7,519 bases of DNA from an uncultured Bacteroidota bacterium (GTDB lineage: Bacteria > Bacteroidota > Bacteroidia > Chitinophagales > Chitinophagaceae). The translations under genes and the position numbers were made by a program. Under the pieces are notes generated by a model. That model saw nothing but the letters and a program-made list of their open reading frames with translations. It was not told the origin of the DNA and did no database searches. Location: positions 1-7,519 of the forward strand of contig CAIZMD010000538.1 in the NCBI GenBank assembly GCA_903933995.1, written 5' to 3'. Below are positions 1 through 6,600 of the stretch, piece after piece; the stretch's first letter is position 1, and every line of letters begins with the position of its first letter.

Positions 1-1
1 A

Positions 2-226
2 GATAGCAACACTGATGACCTCATTTTTAATGTACCCCAATTAATATCCTATATCAGTCAATTTATGACTTTGTTGCCAGGAGATATCATTTCTACAGGA
101 ACCCCAGCAGGAGTGGGTCTGGGAATGAACCCTCCAACTTACTTGAAAGCTGGGGATGTGGTTGAATTAGGGATAGATGGATTAGGTGTTTCAAAACAAA
201 CTGTTGTTGCATTTCAACAATCATAA
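2..226 (+). CDS. FAH-family hydrolase, C-terminal fragment (probable 2,4-diketo-3-deoxy-L-fuconate hydrolase)
   Basis: The gene enters from the left edge; only its last 74 residues and the TAA stop are visible. The segment LPGDIISTGTPAGVG, followed by YLKAGDVVELGIDGLG, is the hallmark C-terminal part of the fumarylacetoacetate hydrolase fold shared by ureidoglycolate-lyase-like proteins, acylpyruvases and sugar-acid hydrolases. These enzymes cut a C-C bond in beta-diketo acids using a divalent metal, whose ligands lie in the missing N-terminal part. The next gene starts 6 bases downstream and encodes a fuconolactonase-type amidohydrolase. The best inference is therefore the final step of non-phosphorylative L-fucose breakdown, splitting 2,4-diketo-3-deoxy-L-fuconate to pyruvate and lactate. 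The family assignment is firm. The substrate rests on neighbourhood alone, and a 2-keto-3-deoxy-acid hydrolase for another sugar remains possible. Confidence 0.85.
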   Translation, partial: DSNTDDLIFNVPQLISYISQFMTLLPGDIISTGTPAGVGLGMNPPTYLKAGDVVELGIDGLGVSKQTVVAFQQS

Positions 227-232
227 TTGGAT

Positions 233-1057
233 ATGAAAGTAGACGCACACCAACACTTCTGGAATTATAATCCAATGACTCATAGTTGGATTGATGAAAG
301 CATGCAAGTCATTAGAAAAGACTTTCTTCCTGCTGATTTAAAACCATTATTGGATCAATCTGGAATAGACGCCTGTGTAGCTGTACAAGCAGATCAAACG
401 GAAGCGGAAACCAGTTTTTTACTTGAGCTTGCTCAACAAAACACTTGGATCAAGGGAGTAGTTGGTTGGACAGATTTAAGATCAAGTCAGGTTGAAGCAA
501 ACCTACTTAAGCATCAATCAAACAAATTATTAAAGGGTTTTAGACATGTGTTACAAGGGGAAGATCCTGCATTCATGTTGCAACCAGATTTCCTACGAGG
601 AATCAGCCATTTGGCTTCCTTTGGTTTTACCTATGATATTCTCATATTTCCCAAACATTTAGAGGCTGCATTGACCTTAGTAAAACAATTCCCCAATCAG
701 CCCTTTGTAATAGATCATTTGGCCAAGCCTTTTATAAAAGATGGACTACTAGAAGGATGGGAACAGGGGATTAGAAAATTAGCAGAACAACCTAATCTTA
801 GTTGTAAACTGAGTGGTATGGTAACGGAAGCAGATTGGAACAATTGGAATGCAATTCATTTTACACCCTACCTTGATATATTGGTAGATGCTTTTGGTAC
901 CAAGCGTTTGATGTATGGCTCAGATTGGCCCGTATGTCAAGTGGCGGCTAGTTATGAGCAACAAATTTCAATTCCCAAAAACTATTTCCAACAATTTTCT
1001 ACAACAGAGCAAGCGGATGTTTTTGGAAATAATGCAAAAAGATTCTATCAACTATAA
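233..1057 (+). CDS. Amidohydrolase-family L-fuconolactonase (sugar lactone hydrolase)
   Basis: A 274-residue cytoplasmic TIM-barrel metal hydrolase of the amidohydrolase_2 family (COG3618 type). The protein opens with MKVDAHQHFW, carrying the HxH metal motif at His6 and His8. Further family residues are Arg104-His105 (GFRH), His162 (VIDHLAKP) and Asp231 (YGSDWP), all expected for L-fuconolactone or L-rhamnonolactone hydrolases, and the length is normal. I chose ATG 233 over the in-frame TTG at 227 because family members begin right at this motif and the TTG abuts the preceding stop codon. No clear Shine-Dalgarno is present, as is common in Bacteroidota. The likely role is opening L-fucono-1,5-lactone to L-fuconate after L-fucose dehydrogenase, whose candidate gene follows 9 bases later. 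The family is clear; rhamnono- or galactonolactone as substrate is not excluded. Confidence 0.88.
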   Translation: MKVDAHQHFWNYNPMTHSWIDESMQVIRKDFLPADLKPLLDQSGIDACVAVQADQTEAETSFLLELAQQNTWIKGVVGWTDLRSSQVEANLLKHQSNKLLKGFRHVLQGEDPAFMLQPDFLRGISHLASFGFTYDILIFPKHLEAALTLVKQFPNQPFVIDHLAKPFIKDGLLEGWEQGIRKLAEQPNLSCKLSGMVTEADWNNWNAIHFTPYLDILVDAFGTKRLMYGSDWPVCQVAASYEQQISIPKNYFQQFSTTEQADVFGNNAKRFYQL

Positions 1058-1066
1058 TTTATAACT

Positions 1067-1855
1067 ATGGATTTGCAATTAAAAGATAAAGTGATTTTGG
1101 TTTCTGGTGGAGCAAAAGGAATTGGTGCAGGAATTGTTCATGTACTGGCTAAAGAGGGAGCCATCCCTGTAATTGTTGGTCATAATGAAAAAGACAATTT
1201 AGCCATGGTGGCTGAATTATTAGCAGCAGGTGGAAGCGCTTGGCAAGTATATGCAGAATTATCCAATCCAGAGAGTGCAGAAGCAGTAGTAAAAGTAATT
1301 CTAGAAAAATACCATCGTATTGATGGATTAGTGAACAATGCAGGTGTGAATGATGGGGTAGGTTTAGAAAAAGGCAATTATGAGCGTTTTATGCAAAGCC
1401 TACACAAGAACCTGATTCATTATTATATGTTGGCACACCATGCATTACCAGCACTAATTGAATCAAAAGGAAGCATTGTGAATATCACGTCCAAGACGGC
1501 AGAAACTGGTCAAGGAAATACATCGGCCTACGCCGCAGCTAATGGAGGCAGAAATGCGCTTACCAGAGAATGGGCAGTAGAGCTTTTAAAATATGGCATT
1601 CGTGTAAATGCCGTAGTTGTGGCAGAATGTTATACACCTGCCTATGAAAAATGGATCCAAACTTTGAATGAGCCGGAAGCAAAATTGAAAGAAATTTGTG
1701 CTAAGATTCCATTAGAAAATAGGATGACAACTGCGGAAGAAATTGCCAATGCGGTTGCCTTTCTTTTATCATCGGTTAGTAGTCATACCACAGGGCAAAT
1801 TATACATGTAGACGGTGGTTATGTTCATTTAGATAGAGCACTGGCTAATGCCTAA
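1067..1855 (+). CDS. Short-chain dehydrogenase, probable L-fucose dehydrogenase, with Asn in place of catalytic Lys
   Basis: A 262-residue SDR with a Rossmann fold: glycine motif GGAKGIG at 14-20, NNAG at 90-93, Asn115, catalytic Ser142 and Tyr155, and a C-terminal HVDGGY followed by HLDRAL. Segments such as LVNNAGVNDGVGLE, NLIHYYMLAHH, TGQGNTS, ALTREWAVELL and HLDRAL closely resemble, from memory, the Burkholderia-type L-fucose dehydrogenase that oxidises L-fucose, and also L-galactose, to the lactone. The oddity is the active site. The motif reads Y155-A-A-A-N159, so the Lys of YxxxK is Asn (codon AAT at 1541-1543). The rest of the protein is intact and the reading frame is clean. The flanking lactonase gene supports the sugar dehydrogenase role. 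Cofactor choice is unclear because the residues after strand 2 read GHN. The role could also be 2-keto-3-deoxy-L-fuconate dehydrogenase, or the enzyme may be catalytically weakened. Confidence 0.83.
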   Translation: MDLQLKDKVILVSGGAKGIGAGIVHVLAKEGAIPVIVGHNEKDNLAMVAELLAAGGSAWQVYAELSNPESAEAVVKVILEKYHRIDGLVNNAGVNDGVGLEKGNYERFMQSLHKNLIHYYMLAHHALPALIESKGSIVNITSKTAETGQGNTSAYAAANGGRNALTREWAVELLKYGIRVNAVVVAECYTPAYEKWIQTLNEPEAKLKEICAKIPLENRMTTAEEIANAVAFLLSSVSSHTTGQIIHVDGGYVHLDRALANA

Positions 1856-1866
1856 ATTTTGAGATT

Positions 1867-2880
1867 ATGAGAGCGTTGATTTGTAAGGAGCCTGGAATAT
1901 TTGAATACCAAGATTTGAGCGAGCCAAAACTAGAGCCAGGATATAGTATTCTATCAGTTAAAAGGGTAGGTGTCTGTGGAACAGATATACATGCATTTGC
2001 TGGGAACCAACCTTTTTTTGAATACCCAAGAATTTTAGGTCATGAGTTAGCAGCCAGTATTTTGGAAACAACGGATCCTGATTTTGAAGTAGGAGAATTG
2101 GTAACCTTGATTCCCTATTTTAATTGTGGGGATTGTGTGGCCTGTAACCAAGGCAAAGGGAATTGCTGTGTTAGAATCAAGGTTTATGGCGTTCATATAG
2201 ATGGGGGTATGAGACAAAGAATTGCTGTACCCAATGAATATTTGATTAAAGCACCTGGATTAGATTTAGATGCATTGGCGTTAGTAGAGCCATTGTCCAT
2301 TGGTCAACACGCTGTAGTTAGATCAGGTTTAAAGCCAGGAGAATTTGCTTTAGTAGTAGGAGCGGGACCCATTGGATTAGGTTTAATGGAAATGGCAAGA
2401 TTGGCTGGAGCACAGGTGATTGCTATGGATGTTAATGAGTCTAGATTGGGGGTATGCGAGCAAAAATTTGGTATCAAATATTTGATCAACCCTGCCAAAG
2501 AAGACGCATTAGAAAGATTAAAAGAGATTACAAACGGGAACATGCCTAGTGTTGTATTTGATGCTTCAGGAAGTTTAAAAGCCATTAATCAGGCTTTTCA
2601 GTTTTTGGCCCATACCGGCCGATATGTGTTGGTAGGACTGCAAAAAGAATATATCAGTTTTAGTCACCCGGAGTTCCACAAACGTGAGGCAACGCTCATG
2701 AGTAGTAGGAATGCTAGTAAGCAGGATTTTGCTCAGGTCATTAGATACCTACAATCCGGTCAGGTAAACCCCGTCCATTACATTACCCATCGATATGATT
2801 TTGAATCAATTGCGGAAAAATTTCAACAAATTTCTCAACCTGAAAATGCCTGTATTAAAGCTATTATAGAGCTAGATTGA
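1867..2880 (+). CDS. Zinc-dependent medium-chain alcohol/sugar-acid dehydrogenase
   Basis: A 337-residue MDR-family dehydrogenase of normal length. The N-terminal GroES-like domain carries the catalytic zinc ligands Cys37 (GVCGTD), His59-Glu60 (GHE) and Glu141 (VEPLSIG), and the structural zinc is held by Cys87, Cys90, Cys93 and Cys101. The Rossmann domain has GAGPIG at 165-170 and Asp188 at the end of the second strand, which predicts NAD+ rather than NADP+. The style matches L-galactonate/L-gulonate 5-dehydrogenases (RspB/YjjN-like) and sorbitol-type enzymes. It is the last gene of the cluster, 11 bases after the short-chain dehydrogenase. In the pathway the open step is oxidation of 2-keto-3-deoxy-L-fuconate at C4, and this enzyme is the natural candidate. 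It could instead oxidise the sugar itself, given the altered active site of the neighbouring SDR. The fold and metal sites are certain; the substrate is inferred. Confidence 0.87.
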   Translation: MRALICKEPGIFEYQDLSEPKLEPGYSILSVKRVGVCGTDIHAFAGNQPFFEYPRILGHELAASILETTDPDFEVGELVTLIPYFNCGDCVACNQGKGNCCVRIKVYGVHIDGGMRQRIAVPNEYLIKAPGLDLDALALVEPLSIGQHAVVRSGLKPGEFALVVGAGPIGLGLMEMARLAGAQVIAMDVNESRLGVCEQKFGIKYLINPAKEDALERLKEITNGNMPSVVFDASGSLKAINQAFQFLAHTGRYVLVGLQKEYISFSHPEFHKREATLMSSRNASKQDFAQVIRYLQSGQVNPVHYITHRYDFESIAEKFQQISQPENACIKAIIELD

Positions 2881-2944
2881 GCCTTGAAAAAGACTTGATT
2901 TGTCAATAAAATACTACAAAAAGCCGGCCCCGTTAACTACAATT

Positions 2945-2980
2945 TTTGCTCTTTAAGCGCTGTTATTTTACAGTAGCAAA
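2945..2980. repeat. Imperfect hairpin downstream of the sugar operon
   Basis: TTTGCT (2945-2950) is the reverse complement of AGCAAA (2975-2980), and inside them CTGT (2960-2963) pairs with ACAG (2970-2973). The two stems are interrupted by an asymmetric bulge of nine bases on one side and one on the other. No T-run follows on either strand, so this is at best a weak or non-canonical terminator for the operon ending at 2880. The rest of the 151-base gap shows no gene and no convincing promoter. Confidence 0.2.
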
Positions 2981-3031
2981 CAGACCGTAAAAGCTGATTG
3001 CGAATCCCCTTAAAGAACTAAAATCTAGGTT

Positions 3032-3460
3032 ATGTTACAGAAAGTAATGGTAGTAAATGACAATGAGTTGTTACTAATGATAGCCAAGAAAGTAATTGCT
3101 ATCAGTGATTTTGCCCAAGAAACAATTACCGCAACTGATGGTCTCCAAGCTTTAGCTTATTTTGATGCATTGTTGGAACAAGAAGGCCATAGAACATTGG
3201 GAGAGCCAGAATTCATGTTTTTAGACTTGCATATGCCAGGTATGGATGGATGGGAATTCCTAGAAATATTCACAGAAAAATACCAGACCTATTTCCCAAA
3301 TTTAAAGATTGCCATATTATCGGCCTCTGTAGATATGACCGATATGCTCATGTTGGTGAAATACCCCATTGTAGTAGATTTTATTAATACTGCTATTGAT
3401 GAAACAGTTTTAAGCAATATCAAAGCCAAATTCTTCAATACTGTTGCTGTAAATGTTTAG
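3032..3460 (+). CDS. Stand-alone CheY-like receiver protein with degenerate switch residues
   Basis: A 142-residue single-domain response regulator with no output domain, acting in the cytoplasm. Strand 1 reads KVMVVNDNE; the phosphoacceptor is Asp65 in FLDLHMPGMDGWEF; strand 4 reads IAILSAS with Ser97 at the switch position. Two conserved features are altered. The acidic pair is Asn9-Asp10 instead of Asp-Asp or Glu-Asp. The usual Lys-Pro after strand 5 is Thr120-Ala121 (DFINTAID). The Lys normally contacts the phosphoryl group, so phosphorylation-driven switching may be impaired or altered. Single-domain receivers of this size are common in Bacteroidota next to PAS-rich kinases, and a very large one begins 188 bases downstream on the same strand, a plausible partner. 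The ATG at 3032 directly precedes strand 1 and has no strong ribosome site. There is no recognised specific pathway. Confidence 0.85.
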   Translation: MLQKVMVVNDNELLLMIAKKVIAISDFAQETITATDGLQALAYFDALLEQEGHRTLGEPEFMFLDLHMPGMDGWEFLEIFTEKYQTYFPNLKIAILSASVDMTDMLMLVKYPIVVDFINTAIDETVLSNIKAKFFNTVAVNV

Positions 3461-3511
3461 GAGATAAGCTCTTTAAATCAGAAAATACATCATTATTTTA
3501 TTCAAATAGAG

Positions 3512-3528
3512 AACAAATATCATTTGTT
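3512..3528. repeat. Short perfect AT-rich hairpin between receiver and kinase genes
   Basis: AACAAAT (3512-3518) and ATTTGTT (3522-3528) are perfect reverse complements around a 3-base ATC loop, 51 bases after the receiver stop codon. The stem is AT-rich and no T-run follows. It could be a weak transcript end for the receiver gene, a small operator, or chance. Its right arm contains the TTTG of a possible promoter. Confidence 0.25.
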
Positions 3529-3551
3529 ATAGAATCTAATTGTTTAAATTG
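3523..3551 (+). promoter_or_regulatory. Possible Bacteroidota-type promoter (distal) for the kinase gene
   Basis: TTTG (3523-3526), an 18-base spacer, then TAAATTG (3545-3551) approximates the Bacteroidota consensus TTTG / TAnnTTTG with one T missing in the -7 box. Transcription would begin near 3557 and give a leader of roughly 90 bases that contains the hairpin at 3573-3593. The match is imperfect, and this AT-rich gap offers many near matches. Confidence 0.25.
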
Positions 3552-3572
3552 TGGTGGTTAGCCCCAAGCTTG

Positions 3573-3593
3573 AAATGCCATAATCCGGCATTT
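3573..3593. repeat. Perfect 7-bp inverted repeat upstream of the sensor kinase
   Basis: AAATGCC (3573-3579) and GGCATTT (3587-3593) are exact reverse complements with a 7-base ATAATCC loop. This is the most GC-rich, structured element in the gap. It has no downstream T-run on either strand, so an operator or a leader hairpin is more likely than an intrinsic terminator. Its right arm overlaps the TTTG of the proximal promoter candidate, a layout suited to repression, but this is speculative. Confidence 0.35.
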
Positions 3594-3624
3594 GAATCCA
3601 TAACTTATACGGGTAATTACTTTG
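3591..3624 (+). promoter_or_regulatory. Possible Bacteroidota-type promoter (proximal) for the kinase gene
   Basis: TTTG (3591-3594) and TACTTTG (3618-3624) are separated by 23 bases. The second box differs from TAnnTTTG by one missing base, and the spacer is at the long end of the accepted range. Transcription would start about 20 bases before the kinase ATG at 3649. It competes with the distal candidate at 3523-3551. Confidence 0.27.
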
Positions 3625-3648
3625 TATGTGTTAAACAAACTATCCAAG

Positions 3649-6600
3649 ATGGATCAGGATATAACAAAACAGCATGCTGCCATTCTTTCAGGAGAAGAAT
3701 TGATTCAGAATTTACAAGTTGGTTTTATTGTTCAGGGTCCATCTTCAGAAATTTTGATGTGTAATGACAGGGCATTAGCATTGCTTGGATTAGAAAAAGA
3801 CCAATTACTTGGGAAAACCTCTTTTGACCCACATTGGCGGGTAATACATGAAGATGGATCTCCCTTTCCAGGAGAAACCCATCCAGTTCCATTGGCCATT
3901 GCCAGTCTACAACCCGTTAGAAATATAGTCATGGGTGTTTATCATCCACAAAAAGAAGATTTTCAATGGATTTTGGTGGATGCTGAGCCACATTTACAAG
4001 AAGACGGAAACATTAAAATGGTGGTATGTACTTTTATAGACATTTCTTCCAGAAAACAGTTTGAAGCAAAAAGCATCAAGAAAACGGAGTTCATTAGTCA
4101 TTTATCAAAAGTTTCTTTTGATGCAATTTGGGATTGGGACTTGATACATCACTCCGTTCAATTTAGTGATAGTTATCGGCAATTGTTTGGTGCAATAGCA
4201 TTGGATTTGGATATAGAGTCTTCCATTTTGGAAAAAGTGCATCCACAAGAATTGCCTGCATTGTTAAAATCTGTTGCAGAAGCCTTAGAGGGTAAAGTTG
4301 TTGAATGGGTATATGAACATAGATATTTAAATGCATTAAATGAATATGCATACGTTTTAAATAGGGCACAAATTATCCGTGACGTTTCTGGAAAAGCTAT
4401 AAGGGTTATTGGAGCCATGCAAGATATTAGCTTGCTTAAAAAAGAGCGTCATAGATTAGAATTATTAGAGTCAGTAATTACCAATACCAATGATGCTGTA
4501 ATTATTACTGAGGCAGAACCATTTAATGAACCTGGGCCTAAAATTTTATACGTCAATGATGCTCTTTGTAGAATAACAGGATATACGGCAGAGGAGTTGA
4601 TTGGGAAAACCCCCAGAATATTACAGGGGCCCAAGTCAGATAGAGAAGCCCTTAAAAAATTGGGTCAATCCTTGCGTAATTGGGAGTCTTGTGAAGCCAC
4701 AGTGATTAATTATAAAAAGAATGGAGAACCGTTTTGGTTGCACATGAGTATTAGTCCGGTAGCAGATGAAACAGGTTGGTATACCCACTGGATAGCCATT
4801 GAAAGAGATATTACAATATCTAAGAATCAGGAATTAAATAGACAATTACTGGCAGAAATTCAAAGCATGTTTGGCGCAAATCAAGATATGGGTTTGATCA
4901 TGCAACAAATTATGGGAAGGTTGGTGGACCATTTTGAATTAGTGCTTGCTGAATATTGGGTAATGGGAATAGAAGACAATCGGTTACACTTAGAAGGTGC
5001 TTCTTATAAAAACTCGGAGAGTCAAAATGACAATAAAATTCAAAAAGAAACTTATTTACAAGAAGCAAAAATATTGGCAGATAGTGTATATCAATCTGTA
5101 CAGATGGTAGAATGGCATAAAGGCGAAGATCCCTCCGGATTTATACAATGGGAATTTGCTGATTTTGCTAATTATGACAACGCTTATGCATTTCCGCTTT
5201 TTGTGGAAGAGAAAATAGCAGGTGTTTTTGTAGTGGTATTGAACAATGGAGCTTCTTTTTATAATAAGTATGCCAGCTTTTTAGAAGAATTGTTGGAGAA
5301 AATAGCCATGCATGTAAAGCAAAGACAATTATCTAGACAATTGGATCAGTTGTTTAAGTACGCGCCAGATATTATTTGCATAGTTGGATTAGATGGATAC
5401 TTCAAAAAAGTAAATCCGGTAGCATTAAAAATGTTGGAATTTACTGAAGAGGAATTATTGACTTATCCTATCTCTAAGTTTTTATTCCCTGGAAGGGATG
5501 GCAAAACTTCTAGTGAAAAAATTGATTTCAATGCCGGTAAACCCCATTATTCCTTTGAAAATAGATTTATAACAGGTACAGGTAAGACCATTTGGTTGTC
5601 TTGGACTTTTACCCCATCTCCGGAATCAGGATTACTGTATGGAGTAGCCAAAGATGTTACTGAGAAAAAAGAATATGAACAATTGTTGAACAAGGCAAAT
5701 GATTTGGCTTTAATTGGTGGATGGGAAATTGATCGGATTAATAACAAAGCATTTTGGTCAAGTATTACCTTGAAAATTTGTGAAATAGATCCATTGGAAA
5801 AACCTGACATGAATAGTTGGATGGAGTATTTTATGGAGGGGATTGACCGAGATACCATTAAACTTCGTGTAAAAGAAGCCATACAACTCCAAAAATCATG
5901 GGATGAGGAATTGAGAATTGTTACCAAATCAGGGAAAGTGAAATGGGTTCGTTCTATTGGTGATACTGAATTTGTAGAAGGTGAATGTATAAGGGTATTT
6001 GGTAGTCTTCAGGATATAGACACTAGGAAACATACTGAATTGATTCTTCAGAAAAATTTAAAAGAATTAAAGGATTACAAGTTTGCCTTGGATCAATCGG
6101 CCATTGTATCCACCACCAATGCCCAAGGAGATATCTTAAGTGTGAATGACAATTTTTGTCAGGTTTCAAAATATAGTAGAAATGAATTATTGGGTCAAAA
6201 TCACAGTATTGTTAATTCTGGATTTCATAGTAAGGAGTTTTTTAATCAATTATGGTCTACCATTTTAGCGGGCAAGGTATGGAAAGGTGAGGTGAAAAAT
6301 AAGGCAAAGGATGGTACATTTTATTGGGTGTATAGTACCATTATCCCTTTCTTAGATAGCAAGGGAAATGTTCAACAATTTTTATCTATTAGGTTTGATA
6401 TTACAGAAGAAAAAAATGCAGAAGAACAATTAAAAATTAGCAATGATAGGTATAACTTGGTAGGAAAAGCTACCAATGATGCCATTTTTGACCTTGACAT
6501 TGTTCATAATTCCATTGAATGGGTGGGAGAGGGATTGGGCAGTATCATGGGATTTGAATCTTTTGTAGACAAGAAGCCAACCAATTCTCATTTAAAAGAT

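Noticed and set aside
227..232. TTG start for the amidohydrolase six bases upstream of the ATG
   Set aside because: Family members begin just before the DAHQHFW motif, and the ATG at 233 gives that start; the TTG immediately abuts the previous stop codon.
2304..2585. 93-codon minus-strand frame within the zinc dehydrogenase gene
   Set aside because: It is antisense to the NAD-binding domain, which is well supported; no independent signal.
2921..2936. GC-rich patch with GCCGGC and GTTAAC palindromes as a possible terminator or operator
   Set aside because: These are short restriction-site-like palindromes with no stem extension and no T-run; expected by chance.
3461..3648. Riboswitch or small RNA in the gap before the kinase
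   Set aside because: Only two simple hairpins are visible; no conserved riboswitch core or stable multi-stem fold could be recognised by eye.
3540..3764. Forward open frame of 74 codons (TTG start) overlapping the intergenic gap and the kinase start
   Set aside because: It lies in a different frame from the kinase, starts with TTG in AT-rich non-coding sequence, shows no recognisable domain, and is displaced by the strongly supported PAS-kinase frame from 3649.
5547..5927. 126-codon open frame on the minus strand inside the kinase gene
   Set aside because: It is antisense to PAS4 and PAS5, which are clearly coding on the + strand, and its product is low in recognisable motifs; it is a shadow frame.
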